From assembly GCA_022747635.1 (NCBI GenBank), contig JAKTNV010000011.1, positions 17,087,975 to 17,151,974 of the forward strand: a stretch of 64,000 bases of DNA, read 5' to 3'. The stretch comes from Hetaerina americana. Its lineage: Eukaryota > Arthropoda > Insecta > Odonata > Calopterygidae. Within the stretch, counting starts at the first letter, position 1; every line of letters begins with the position of its first letter. Both the position numbers and the translations under genes were made by a program. Shown piece by piece: positions 45,801 to 55,715 of this stretch. The notes under the pieces are model-generated. The model worked only from the letters and a program-made list of their open reading frames with translations. It was not told where the DNA came from and did no database searches.

Positions 45801-48251
45801 GATGATCCATCTGTCGACTAAAATGCAATATAGCGACAACTATATACTTACTTGGTTCACTGGCGTAGGTCGATTTCTACTATCGTTGCCTAGAGAAGAA
45901 TCCCAGATAAATTTTTTTTCTGAGATCATATACAGAGTGTGTTCCGAAAGGAATGCAATTACATTTTCCTCAGCGATCCTATTGGTCAGGATTGGGATTA
46001 AACTACTTGGATAAGATGGTGGAACGCTAAGGTTTGCCGAGAAACCCACTCTCAGTGCTCTCCAAGCTGTGGAAGCGGCATCACATTAGTTATTGTAAAC
46101 CTCTGCGCCTTTCGACCGTGTCACGAAATACCAACCGAGTGGAAATTTTAAGTGAACTTTTGCAACGTATTGAAAATGAACCTGATTATTTGGACAACGC
46201 CATCAGTGGTGATGAAACCTGTGTTTTTGAATACGACCCAGAAACAAAACGCCAAACCTCTGAGTGGCACACCGACCAGTCCATCATGCCCAAAAAGGCA
46301 AGAATGAGCAAATCAAAAGTGAAAACAATGCTCATTGTCTTTTTAGACAGTAAAGGCAGTTAGCGCTACCTACTACGTGGATGTGCCGGAAAGACTCCGA
46401 AAAAAGGATCATCAGGACGAGAAAAGACATCTTCAATACCTGGCAACTCCATCACGACAACACGCTACGAGTCCGCGAGTTCCTGGCCATATACCAGGTG
46501 CCAATGCTGTCCCACCTCCTATAGTCGTAATATCGCCCCAGCAGACTTCTTTATACTTTGAAGAATTTTAAGTGTTTGCGCAAATCTGTTCAATAAATTA
46601 TTTGAAAAAATTATTGCATTACTTTCGGAGCACACCCTGTATTTTATCGTCAATGCCCATAAAATTCCCTTTTCCGACCTTCATTGGGTTTGTGGTCCAG
46701 TGGCTTTTAATTTTCGCCTATGAAGGAACCACCACGATCACTCGTCTTGCGTTCTGTGGAAGTTCAGAACTTGTGATTTCTGGGCCACATGCTCCTTATC
46801 TGAATATTTGAGGGAGTACGATATTGGTGGAGAATAGCTGATTTTTGCATTTTCACTAACCTTTTTGGAGTAATCGGCGGGGTTTTTTTGTAAACATTGC
46901 TCCTCTGCCGATGAATGACGAGGAATTTGAAGCTGAAGGGAGTTGAAAGCCGGCCACTGAGGTGGCACATTCTTTTGCCAAGCAAGTTCTTCCTTTTGGA
47001 GTATAGCGAAACTCTTCTGATGGCACCCGTCATTTGCTCGACAGCTCGCGCCGAAGGCGTCGTGGTGATCTCCAAGCGACTGACGTCCGAAATTGATTAC
47101 CCCCGGGCAACAATCGAGCTGATTTCGACACGCGCCTATTGTCTCTCCCAGACGACGATTTCCATGGTTGTGCGAGTGGAAAGCAACCTTGTCCATCTGA
47201 CTGTAATTTGCAAGGTAGGTACTGCCGAAATGAACGGCGTTCGGATCCTTGCCATTCAAATCCATCCCACGCCGGACGAAACATCCAGCCGCTTGCGAAT
47301 CCGAATCGTTTCTATCGATATTGGAAGCGAGAAACGGATTCCGAGGCTCGCAAGCCCGAGAACGGCGGCGGTCGTTCAAATCTCCTTCCTCGCAATATCC
47401 CGAGCTACTTGCAGCGCTGCCTTCCCCCGACAGTGCAAACGATTTTCTATCCCTTTTCGTGTTGACCACGGGGACGTACAACCTCTGTGGCTCGTAAGGG
47501 CTCCACTGCGTCCTGGAGCAAATGACGCAGGATCTTGGGCTCGTTGGACGGTCGGGGAGCGTCCCCCCGTGAGTTTCGGGTTCATCCCCGTCGGAGAAAT
47601 AGTGACGTCCGATCGCCGACGATGAAAACTGATCGATCAGATCAACGCGGGGACGGGTTGCAGCGATCGGGATCAAAATACCTCTCCCCTTGCTGGAATT
47701 CGTCGCTAGGATTGTCCCAATGCCTTCGCTGGAATGGGATTCCTTCCCCGGGTGAACATTGATTTGTTGCAAACAGGGGTCACCAGAGAAACAGCAATGC
47801 GAGCAGTCGTCTAATTGGCTGATGGTTGGATGCGTACACACCCTCTGATGTTTTGCCACTTCCTCTATGTCCCTGTATAAATTTCCCGGGCAGCATCCTG
47901 CTCTGCAGTGGCCAGGATTTTGGTGCATCGTCCATATTCTGTTCTTAGTTGAATTATGTAGACGCACTGGTATTGGATAAAGCTGCGGATTCCACGTTTT
48001 CCTCTCCCTTTCACTAAGAAATACTCCCTGGAAGAGATTCTGTCGGAAACTGTTGTTGCCAGAATAGAGGTGATGGTCCCAACAGCCGTGAAATCGGTCC
48101 CCGACGCCTCCTAAATGGCATTCTTTCATTCGTGCAGTCGTTGACTCCCCTCTTATTGGATGAGATTGGACACCGACAGGACGATTTAGCTGGTAGAAGT
48201 TTCCCGATGAATGAATGCTAGGAGGCTCCATGAGTGCTTCGCTTGAAGTCC
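42857..48251 (-). CDS. Unrecognised multi-exon gene (four phase-matched exons)
   Basis: Minus-strand exons 48251-46861, 44872-44527, 43344-43205 and 42917-42857 each have a good acceptor and donor. They join in phase (1 to 0, 0 to 1, 1 to 0, 0 to 1) into about 645 open residues. The large first exon is Ser-, His- and Cys-rich (CRAGCCPGNLYRDIEE, HCCFSGDPCL) and looks largely disordered. The second is GC-rich and helical with a Cys cluster (LLRAILGACDCRDCRRRQDF, GDPRDLGAVVASVYHN). The third has VRQTLTRVARLEWAMNRV; the fourth is basic (GYRKRLRKHIASHI). I do not recognise the protein. The helical exon slightly recalls a Pointed/SAM domain, which would suit an ETS factor. A decayed mariner sits in the first intron. 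Downstream exons were not found; an upstream exon probably lies at 61423-61660. Confidence 0.6.
42935..43130 (-). repeat. tRNA-derived SINE
   Basis: The minus strand starts GGCGTTGTCATCTAGTGGTC (A-box-like), with CCCAGTTCAGGCCC (B-box-like) some 50 bases on and a unique body after it. It ends close to the acceptor of the 42917 exon, so the two may have influenced each other. Confidence 0.55.
43725..43982. repeat. 130-bp direct tandem duplication
   Basis: Two adjacent copies begin CGTAGAACTCGTTACGATG at 43725 and 43855. They differ at about two sites (ACCGTA against ATCGTA, CAGATC against CAGTTC). Non-coding, in the intron between the 44527 and 43344 exon borders. Confidence 0.92.
43983..44526. 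other. Intron, nothing recognised
   Basis: No gene or repeat was recognised between the tandem duplication and the donor at 44526. Confidence 0.4.
45118..45280 (+). repeat. Dispersed repeat with AAAAATCATTCGCCTTGA core, copy 3
   Basis: Contains AGTGTAAAAATCATTCGCC, then its reverse complement GGCGAATGATT, then CAGATGACTCCGTTAAAAGT and GGCATCTCCCGCAGTTCC. The last block resembles CATCTCGCGCAGTTTC in the SINE at 57265-57640. Confidence 0.5.
45933..46639 (+). mobile_element. Degenerate, shortened mariner element
   Basis: The ends are inverted (left AGTGTGTTCCGAAAGGAATG, right its imperfect complement with CTTTCGGAGCACACCC) and TA flanks both sides. The plus strand from about 46034 encodes the central mariner block: AISGDETCVFEYDPETKRQT (first catalytic aspartate, TRP of GDETW changed to Cys), PKKARMSKSKVKTMLIVF, then a stop. 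Later fragments (WQLHHDN-like text around 46440) are out of frame. The N-terminal DNA-binding part is largely deleted. Confidence 0.85.
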
Positions 48252-48365
48252 CTGAGGAAAAAACGAAGGCAAACATTCATTAATTACGGGCAAAGTGAAA
48301 TAGTTCCGAAAATGCAGCGACTGGCAAATTTGACTAACAGCCAACTTATGCCAAACATGGTGAAA

Positions 48366-48665
48366 TCTTTTCGGGGTTTCCACGGATTTAGGTCCTCCAT
48401 CCTCGCCGACGTTTCGATGAACGACTCCCTCATCTTCTTCAGGGCAATGTCGCTTCCTGTTCGTACAAAACCGGAGTCGTGAGTTTCCAATGGAAATAGC
48501 GCGTCTTCTTTTCAGTTGAGAATGTGAACAAGTGAACTAATGGAGGAGGGAGGGAGTAGGTTTGGGGAAGTGACGTAGCCCTTAAGAAGATGACCGAGTC
48601 GCTCATCGAAACGTCGGAGGAGATGGAGGACCTAACCCGGTGGAAAACCCGAGAAGATTTCGCCA
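48366..48665. repeat. Inverted pair of a dispersed repeat
   Basis: The block AAGAAGATGASSGAGTCG, CATCGAAACGTCGG and GATGGAGGACCTAA occurs on the minus strand at about 48366-48455 and on the plus strand at 48585-48665, separated by about 130 bp. Phrases of this kind are often repeat ends. No coding function is inferred. Confidence 0.65.
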
Positions 48666-48889
48666 ATACCATAGGTAGGGAAGGCAGCTGAAATTTCCCC
48701 TGCTAACATTTGAGACGACTCTCCATTCATAACAAATTTGAAAGGATTTGCAGCGACTGTTATCCAACGTGGTGACCACCCCCAGATTAATAAAACAATG
48801 TATTTCGGATAAATTAAAAATATTTTTTCCACTTAGAAGGCATGACTTGGTTGCTAACAAGAATGGAAAATTAAAATGAAATGAAAACT

Positions 48890-49370
48890 AACGAAGATAC
48901 AGGGAATGTTATGGGAGGAGAGAGAGAGATTAGTTAGGAGAAATCCAAAGGACGAAAGAAAGTTGAACGGAATGGATCGAGGCAGAAAGCAAAATTAAGT
49001 GCGGAGTTGAAGAAGAGGTTAATTGCAGTGCAGGGTGTCAGGTTATGTCGATGTTTAGAACATAGAACATTGGTACAGTAGATCAGCGACGAGCAGAAGC
49101 CTTATAACATGGCGCTGGAGATGAATACTGAAGATGAAATGGATTGACAAAATGAGAAGCATATAGAAGGGCAGAAGAAAAAAGGGCTTCATAGAGAGAA
49201 CTCTACGGCTAAGAATTACTAAAGCATATCTTTAGGCGCAATGGATTTCTTAAGAACATAATAGGATGGTAAATTGAATGGAAGTCCCCGCAAGGAAGAT
49301 CAAAAGATAAGTACACTGGACAAATTAAGAAGGACGTAAAACAGAAAGTTATCAGAGGGTAAGGGTATTA
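48890..49370 (+). repeat. LINE 3'-end fragment
   Basis: Weak plus-strand remnants of a LINE C-terminus are present (EMNTEDEMD and downstream basic text around CCCCGCAAGGAAGATCAAAA), with many stops. The start shares GTTAGGAGAAATCCAAAG with 23870. Confidence 0.4.
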
Positions 49371-49460
49371 ACACTTAATAGAGGAGAAGGGAGGGTTATA
49401 ATGAACCAATCTTAGGATTAAAATATTGGCGATGATGATAATATGTTTATATATATATAG

Positions 49461-49643
49461 TCATATATACAGAAACATATATAAGGAAAAGGGATAGGAA
49501 CACGTATAAAGGACGAACACAATAGAGGTGGGGAAGGCGGAATCGAACGGATCACAAGAGTAAAAATATTTCCTCAACCGGGACTCGAACACCGGATCTT
49601 TCCACTTGCCGGGCGGATGCTCTTAACCACTTGAGCTATGGTT
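49461..49643 (-). repeat. tRNA-derived SINE, left arm of an inverted pair
   Basis: The minus strand starts GAACCATAGCTCAAGTGG (A box) and reaches GGTGTTCGAGTCC (B box), followed by a 110-bp body ending in TATA-rich DNA. The acceptor stem does not pair, so it is a SINE head, not a tRNA gene. It abuts the 3' tail of the LINE. Positions 49461-49613 match 55415-55567 perfectly in inverted orientation. Confidence 0.85.
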
Positions 49644-49921
49644 CAATTTATTTTTATTCGGTCTAGTATGTTACACTGCTAGTGTTTACATTGTACACAT
49701 TGTCAGCTTACAGATTATGGTTACAGAATATTTTTTTCCTTATTATGGTTACACACTTACATAGACATAAATTCATATACATGGCATAAAACAATTGTGA
49801 CCATGAACAATACTGTGGAAGGAAATAATAAAGGCAGGGTTCACAAAATATAGAAGGAATTATTTGGATTAGCGACGGAACATTAGATTTGGTTGGAATT
49901 ATTGATAGCTTTGAAGCACAG

Positions 49922-52900
49922 TTATTCAGAAAAACAACTTTTTAACCACGGACGAAGTGTGTCCGGTACCGGGGGCAGCCACATCCGTTCCACCAATGCT
50001 TGCATGCCTTTAGCGGAATGTTTATTCGCGGTTCTCATCTGTGTGAATTCCACGATTAGGGTGGTCATTATGAAGGATTTGAAGCTCGGAAAGAGCCGAA
50101 AGTTCAAGGTGATCAGATTCATGTCGGTAATGGCACCACCACCGAACACGTCCCAGGTTTTATAGATCTTTTTTAGAGCTTCCCATTCTCTGATTTTATC
50201 GTTGCATCCAAGGATGAGATGTGCGACGTTGTCTATTCGACCGCATGACGGACAAAGGGGCGAATCGGCTAGCCGAAGATGGTGCCTCACTTCCCTCGTC
50301 ATGACTGTGTTCGCGATTAGGTTAAACATTCCACTACGTGCCTCATCGTTCGCCCTGCTGGTCGCCCAGTTTTTCCAAGAAATCGTTCTTTTTAATGTAT
50401 CTTGTTGCTGCTCGGTAAGCGCTCTGACATACAGGGTCTTCACCCGAATTGCTTCTCCATCTCGCAGGAGAGAAGCGACTTTTTTCGTTTCATCAAATGC
50501 CCTCCGGTGGCATACGTCGCGCGCGAGTTCCTGCCACGCGTCCTTGAGGAGTGCCTTGCGCCACGCGTCGTCACCGCCGAGGATGCGCAGGCTAAGCTTC
50601 GCGTAGACCACCTTCGCCTTTAGAGCTGTATCGGTTAAATTGAGACCACCCTGCTCAAACGGGCCATAGAGCTGGTTTCGGGACACTTTCTTTACGTATC
50701 CATTCCAGATCATTTGGTTGGACACTCTAATAAAGTATGCGTTGTATTTAGTGGGTAAGGGCCATAGATAGGCCACATACCATATCCTTGGGAAGACAAT
50801 CTGATTGAGGAGGCGGACGCGGGTCACGATCGGGAGGGAAGGGAGTGAAAGCTTTCCAACACTCCATTTTACATGATGGTCAATAATTCCCCAGTTTCGC
50901 TCAATCGTGGGAGCCAACTCCCTCTCCCACCAGAACCCCAAGATTTTGAGCGAGGGCGCTTCTGACCAACCGATGGAGTTCGAGGGCCGGTCGCCCTTCA
51001 GCAGCAAAAACCCGGATTTCCGGTTATCGAGGAAGATACCACCCTGCTCATATGACTTTAATATGTCGTGGGCTAGGGCCATGTGGGACGGGTCGTCTAC
51101 GAAGAGCGTTATGTCGTCAGCGTATGCGACGCCCAGGCAGACGGCGCCGTGACGACGTACCCCGATTCCACTGCTCTGTAGTCGTCTGAGTATGGGGTCT
51201 AAGGCAAGGGCGAACAGCAGCATTGACAGTGGGCAGCCCTGCCGAACGGAGTTACTGACGGGGATGGGCGGCGAGGTGGCATTGTTTATCCTAATTATAG
51301 AGTATATTCCGTTATACATCGTTGATACGGCACGAATGAAGTACTCGGGGAAGGCCATCTTCTTGAGCACGGTGAGAATCCATTCGATCCGGACCAGGTC
51401 AAATGCTTTCTCAAGATCGATAGCCACGAGTGATAAAAAACGATCACCATACAAGGGGGCGGAAAAAATGATGTCACGAATTAAAAGTGCTGCATCGAAA
51501 ATGTTTCGCGTTTTCGACACGGCGTACTGGGATGGAGAGAGGACGATGTCGGCAGCAGCCGTCATTCTACATCGTAGGACGTGCGCCAATATTTTATAGT
51601 CTGCGTTTAAAAGGGCGATTGGCCTGAAGTCGTTGAACGACTTTGGCCGCGTCTTCTTTGGTATAAGCGTTATCACGGCGGTCCTCTGACTTGCAGTCAG
51701 AGAGCCGCTAGCTAAAATACAGTTAAAAAGGTGGGTTAAAATAGGTTTTAAAACATCCCAGTACGCTAAATAAAATTCAAAGGGTAGGCCGTCCAAGCCG
51801 GGTGCTTTGCCCTTCGGGAACATGGACGAGACGCAGTCCAGTTCGTCTGAACTTATGTCTCGACAAAGATCGTCTTTTTGATCTGTAGGAAGCGTAGGGA
51901 GAGGGGGGAGAGGGGGTGCGTCTCCCTCCTTCCATGGAGGATACCTGTTAAAGGTGTTTTGAAAGTGCCGGCCCGCTTCCTTAAGGAGGTCGGTGTCACC
52001 GGCGGCAGATTCTCTGACAGGGATTCTGTCTATATCGGAGCCAGAGTTGGATTTCATCCAGCGCCGAAGCTCAGATAGCGTTAGGGGGCCCCCTTTATCC
52101 GTGTCCAGTTCTTTTTGCCACTGTTGGGGAGCGTATTTTTGGAGCTCGTGGCCCAGGATAATTTTTTTTAGGGACGAAACTTGGGCGTGGAAACCCTCCG
52201 GCGCCACATCCTTACGCAGGAGCTCTTCCAGCGCTCGGCGGTAGAAGGAGATGGTGTAGTTCTTTTCCCTACGCCACTCCAAAGTTTGCCTTTTGATGTG
52301 GGTGACAATGTGGGGTTTGAAAACCTCGTCCCACCATAGAGCGAGGTTTGCACCGGGACGGAGTGCCGCGATCAGTGCACACACCCGGGTGCGGATAGAA
52401 TCACGACGAGTCGCGTCCTCCAACACGCGGAGGTCCATGCGCCACACGGAGCCGCAGCGGTGGACGTGCGCGCCCGGGGTTGTGTCCGGGCACGTAACTC
52501 CAATGATCACTGCGCAGTGATCAGAGAAGGACACCGGGAGGGTGTCCACTGTCTGGACATCATTCTTTAGGGATGTCGAGACGAAGAGGTAGTCAATCCG
52601 CGTCCGAGAGTTAGGCCCTGATCGCGTGAAGGGGGCGGGACCGGCGCAATAAGAACGCACTGCGTCAATCGCTCTAATGGAGTCGAGCATCAGTGAGAGC
52701 GCCCGGCTTGGATAGTATGTCACGTTATCCCTGTTCGAGGCACTATCCTCTCGGCGGTAGATAGTGTTAAAATCTCCCCCCAATATGGCCCTCCCCGAGA
52801 AGGAATACAGGTACGGGAGGAGAAGTTCATTGAAATATGTTTCGCGCTCTGCCCTCGCGCGCTCACCGGAGGGAGCGTAAAGGTTTGTGATATGGATACC

Positions 52901-53200
52901 ATTCACGATAACGGACGTTATTCGGCCCGAGGGGTGGCGGCGAACATGAGAGAACGGAATGCCATTTCGGACTAGGGTGGTGGTGCCAGAATGACTTTCG
53001 GCGAAATTGCCGATAGCCTGAAAGATGTTCGCATCCCAGACTATGTCCTCCTTTACCTCTTGAAGGAGGATTACATCAGCCCTAAGGTCGCGGAGAAAAC
53101 GTTGGAGGACTGCAATTTTTAAAGCGCTATAAACGCCAGCAATATTAAGCGAAACAATATTCATTGGTGGAATGAGAGGACAGCTATGGGCACCGGACAT
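49922..53200 (-). CDS. LINE ORF2: endonuclease and reverse transcriptase
   Basis: About 1092 residues. Residues 14-235 form an AP-endonuclease-like domain that nicks target DNA: LNIAG, LQEVKED, GGDFN at about 143, RIDYLF at about 202 and SDHCAV at about 227. The reverse transcriptase spans about 465-745: TLIPKK, FRPIALLNADYKI, AIDLEKAFD, VRQGCPLS and the catalytic YADD near 695. A CCHC-like motif, CPSCGRIDNVAHLILGC, lies near 985. It copies the element RNA at the nicked target. The ATG at 53200 shares its A with the ORF1 stop (TGATG); starting one codon earlier would need GTG. No stops or shifts are seen, so it may be active. Confidence 0.95.
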   Translation of the reverse strand: MSGAHSCPLIPPMNIVSLNIAGVYSALKIAVLQRFLRDLRADVILLQEVKEDIVWDANIFQAIGNFAESHSGTTTLVRNGIPFSHVRRHPSGRITSVIVNGIHITNLYAPSGERARAERETYFNELLLPYLYSFSGRAILGGDFNTIYRREDSASNRDNVTYYPSRALSLMLDSIRAIDAVRSYCAGPAPFTRSGPNSRTRIDYLFVSTSLKNDVQTVDTLPVSFSDHCAVIIGVTCPDTTPGAHVHRCGSVWRMDLRVLEDATRRDSIRTRVCALIAALRPGANLALWWDEVFKPHIVTHIKRQTLEWRREKNYTISFYRRALEELLRKDVAPEGFHAQVSSLKKIILGHELQKYAPQQWQKELDTDKGGPLTLSELRRWMKSNSGSDIDRIPVRESAAGDTDLLKEAGRHFQNTFNRYPPWKEGDAPPLPPLPTLPTDQKDDLCRDISSDELDCVSSMFPKGKAPGLDGLPFEFYLAYWDVLKPILTHLFNCILASGSLTASQRTAVITLIPKKTRPKSFNDFRPIALLNADYKILAHVLRCRMTAAADIVLSPSQYAVSKTRNIFDAALLIRDIIFSAPLYGDRFLSLVAIDLEKAFDLVRIEWILTVLKKMAFPEYFIRAVSTMYNGIYSIIRINNATSPPIPVSNSVRQGCPLSMLLFALALDPILRRLQSSGIGVRRHGAVCLGVAYADDITLFVDDPSHMALAHDILKSYEQGGIFLDNRKSGFLLLKGDRPSNSIGWSEAPSLKILGFWWERELAPTIERNWGIIDHHVKWSVGKLSLPSLPIVTRVRLLNQIVFPRIWYVAYLWPLPTKYNAYFIRVSNQMIWNGYVKKVSRNQLYGPFEQGGLNLTDTALKAKVVYAKLSLRILGGDDAWRKALLKDAWQELARDVCHRRAFDETKKVASLLRDGEAIRVKTLYVRALTEQQQDTLKRTISWKNWATSRANDEARSGMFNLIANTVMTREVRHHLRLADSPLCPSCGRIDNVAHLILGCNDKIREWEALKKIYKTWDVFGGGAITDMNLITLNFRLFPSFKSFIMTTLIVEFTQMRTANKHSAKGMQALVERMWLPPVPDTLRPWLKSCFSE

Positions 53201-53202
53201 CA
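53198..53202 (-). promoter_or_regulatory. TGATG stop/start overlap joining ORF1 and ORF2
   Basis: The minus strand reads TGATG: TGA ends ORF1 and ATG opens ORF2, sharing one base. This arrangement suits termination-reinitiation by the same ribosome, as reported for the insect LINE SART1, which uses TAATG. Confidence 0.7.
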
Positions 53203-54789
53203 CTTACCAGAGTCCTGGTCATGGCTTACGTCGCTTCGGTCGCGGCTCGAACCCGGGCGACGAGTGCTTCGCCGCTTCCCAGGACGCTTCGTCCGACGGG
53301 TCGACGATCGAGGTCTCGAGTTGCCACCGCATACCTCCCCTCCGACCTCGTCTGAAGAGGAAGACCCAGCCGTGGTTTCTACGAAGAGCGGGTTACTTGG
53401 CGGCATTCCACGGGGGGCCCTGTTCGAGCGAGCAGAGCTGTGGGCCGTCCCAGCCCAGGAGGTGGCCTCAGGGGGGGGCGGGGTGGCGGACTGGTGGTCT
53501 TCTGCCGAAGGGGCCCCATCGGGAGAAATTAGAGGAGATCGGTCGAATTGGTCCGCCTCTAGAGGAGCCCTGGGAAGATCGTCGACACCTTGGCTGTCCT
53601 CAAAGGAGAATGACGATGGAATGTCTGGGATTGTTGACGTCGACAAGGTTTTGCTCGTACATGTGTCAACTTCCGCGGCCGGTGATACTTTCTTGATTTT
53701 CCGTGATACCATAATGGAGGGACCCGCCGTTGAGGAAGGGGGACAGTCGCAATCGGATACATCCTCCCCCGCTGTCACCCGTGATTCTTGGGGAGTTAGC
53801 AGCCCGTGAAGCAAGGATTGCGGGGAGAACGCATCGTTGGCGTGGCCAGAGAAAGGAAGGACGCAGGATGATCTGTCCTCTTTTGACGGGGTCACGGAGA
53901 TAGGAGCCGGTGGTCGTGAGTGTGTATCCGAGCTGGTAGGGACCGCAGCTTGATCGATGTTCGAAATCAGCAGTGCAATGTCGTCCGTTCTCTTCTTCTT
54001 CGGATCCCTTTCTTCCGTTGACGACTTTCGCTCCCTCTGAAATTTCCCTCCAAGTGGAGGGGGATGCGGGGGTTCGGCGGGAACAGCTGGGGGCGCACCC
54101 TCGATAAGTATCAGGGACCGCGCCCTCTCCTCCACAGCCATCTCGGGCTCATCTATCTCCTCGGCGGTGTTCGGATTAGAGGCCAAAAACATTGCCTCCG
54201 CATAGCTCTTCCCTCCCTGGTTCCGAGGGCAGGTCTTGCGCTCGTGGCCTTCTTGGTTGCAACGGGCGCAGGTGCGGCGCTGACCCTCGTAGATGATGAT
54301 GGCCCGGTTGCCGCCGATGTGGAGGTACGAGGGGATATTTCTTTCGACCGTCATCCGCACCACTCTCGTACCTGTTAACACGCGCGCCAATTTGTCGCCC
54401 TCCCACCTGTTCTCCCACGAGCGATGGATTTTTCCAAAACGCTGAAGCTCGCCTGTTATATCTTCCAATGGGGTCTCCACGGGGAGACATAGAACCCTGA
54501 CATTACAAGGGCTACCGGAGGTCTCGTCAATAGTAATCGTCGTCCTCGGATCATTTTTGGATGGAAACGGTAGTTTTCGTGGGATAAGATCTAGAATCCT
54601 CTTCATAGTAGCTTCAGTTGCCAATTTCAGGAATACCAAATGGCGGTTATATCCAAATTGGATCGCCACAATCTCTTCGGGTGTGAGGCCCAGCGACTCT
54701 AGTGTAAAGAGGTGGACCTCCAACGGAGTAGGGGGTTTCGCCTTCTCATCAACTTGCAAGGCGAGCGTGTTTACGCGACGTACGACCAT
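53200..54789 (-). CDS. LINE ORF1: zinc-knuckle RNA-binding protein
   Basis: About 529 residues from the ATG at 54789 (MVVRRVNTLAL). An in-frame ATG at 54852 would add 21 residues but lies in the low-complexity purine leader. The N-terminal 170 residues form a compact, RRM-like region (LATEATMKRILD, NVRVLCLPVETPLEDITGEL, TRVVRMTVERNIPSYLHIGG). One CCHC knuckle, CARCNQEGHERKTC, follows at about 174-187. A long Pro/Ser-rich, probably disordered tail reaches the stop TGA at 53202-53200. LINE ORF1 proteins coat the element RNA and act as chaperones. The stop overlaps the ORF2 start. Confidence 0.92.
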   Translation of the reverse strand: MVVRRVNTLALQVDEKAKPPTPLEVHLFTLESLGLTPEEIVAIQFGYNRHLVFLKLATEATMKRILDLIPRKLPFPSKNDPRTTITIDETSGSPCNVRVLCLPVETPLEDITGELQRFGKIHRSWENRWEGDKLARVLTGTRVVRMTVERNIPSYLHIGGNRAIIIYEGQRRTCARCNQEGHERKTCPRNQGGKSYAEAMFLASNPNTAEEIDEPEMAVEERARSLILIEGAPPAVPAEPPHPPPLGGKFQRERKSSTEERDPKKKRTDDIALLISNIDQAAVPTSSDTHSRPPAPISVTPSKEDRSSCVLPFSGHANDAFSPQSLLHGLLTPQESRVTAGEDVSDCDCPPSSTAGPSIMVSRKIKKVSPAAEVDTCTSKTLSTSTIPDIPSSFSFEDSQGVDDLPRAPLEADQFDRSPLISPDGAPSAEDHQSATPPPPEATSWAGTAHSSARSNRAPRGMPPSNPLFVETTAGSSSSDEVGGEVCGGNSRPRSSTRRTKRPGKRRSTRRPGSSRDRSDVSHDQDSGK

Positions 54790-55414
54790 TTTGAAAGAAA
54801 TCAAATGGAGCACGCCAGCGCCAAGAAAAGAAGAAGAGCGCACTGAAAGCACTCCAAGAAGGAAAGAAAGAAAAAAAAAACACTCACGAACGCTCCCTCC
54901 CCGCTACGCGCACCCGGCGGTAGCAAATAAAAAGGAGCCTAAGCTCTACACTAGTAGTCAAGGTCAGTCTTGATCCAGTAAACAAAACAAAGGCACGGCC
55001 TTCCCGGCGGAAGAAGTCGAGAGTCAAACTGCACGCTTCTTGATGAACTAGGCGGTCAACCGCCGCTCGAAACAAAACACGATCGGAACCTCGATTTCTG
55101 AGAGAGTCCGGCAGTGCCGCTCTCCAAACCCCGGCGGCCGAAGCCTCGGACGCCGGCGAATTTTAGACACTCGGTGAACACAGGCACGTCCTGCTATCGA
55201 GGCAGCTATCGAGGATATGTAATTTACCCTGAGATCCGTGGGTCTTATATGTCGCCAAGCGCCCCGATTCTTTAGCCAAGAGATGGCGTCAGGGGGCTGT
55301 TTCACCCACCAAAGGAGAATTAGACAATACACAAGAGGAAAGGACAGTGGTTAGAATTCATACAACATCATACAGGAAAAGAACAGTGCGTTTCGTGGCA
55401 CGCATAGCCAGAAA

Positions 55415-55567
55415 CCCGGCAAGTGGAAAGATCCGGTGTTCGAGTCCCGGTTGAGGAAATATTTTTACTCTTGTGATCCGTTCGATTCCGCCTTCCCCAC
55501 CTCTATTGTGTTCGTCCTTTATACGTGTTCCTATCCCTTTTCCTTATATATGTTTCTGTATATATGA
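55415..55567 (+). repeat. tRNA-derived SINE, right arm of an inverted pair
   Basis: Identical over 153 bp to the reverse complement of 49461-49613. It begins inside the tRNA-like head (CCCGGCAAGTGGAAAG), so its 5' half is missing, and runs outward to TATATATGA. It sits at the 5' end of the LINE. Confidence 0.9.
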
Positions 55568-55599
55568 GTATTTATTCGCCGTTTGGCGGGATTTCGTGT

Positions 55600-55642
55600 T
55601 TGAATGTATATATATATATATATAAACATATTATCATCATAT

Positions 55643-55704
<62 letters not shown>

Positions 55705-55715
55705 GTGTGTGTGTG
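55600..55715. repeat. (AT)n/(TG)n microsatellite
   Basis: A TA run from 55605, a short break, then pure AT dinucleotides to about 55700, followed by (TG) repeats. It begins about 40 bp beyond the SINE arm. Confidence 0.95.

Larger units (their letters stand above)
49644..55400 (-). mobile_element. Full-length-looking LINE (L1/Tx1-type)
   Basis: A minus-strand non-LTR retrotransposon of about 5.7 kb. It has a 5' leader (55400 to 54790, borders approximate), ORF1, overlapping ORF2, a 280-bp 3' UTR, and an A-rich end (CGAATAAAAATAAATT) meeting the SINE at 49643. Both frames are uninterrupted. An endonuclease plus reverse transcriptase ORF2 without an obvious RNase H, and an ORF1 with a single zinc knuckle, suggest the L1/Tx1 group. 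The clade is inference. Target-site duplications could not be identified because of the flanking inverted SINE arms. Confidence 0.88.

Noticed and set aside
46915..47625. A 236-codon plus-strand open frame
   Set aside because: It is the reverse shadow of the 46861-48251 exon. The minus frame is longer, has splice sites at both ends and phase-matched partners; the plus frame has none.
49568..49643. Possible tRNA gene
   Set aside because: A and B boxes are present, but the acceptor stem does not pair, position 33 is not T and a SINE body follows. It is a SINE head.
52293..53809. Plus-strand frames of 75-207 codons across the LINE
   Set aside because: Antisense shadows of ORF1 and ORF2 in GC-richer DNA.
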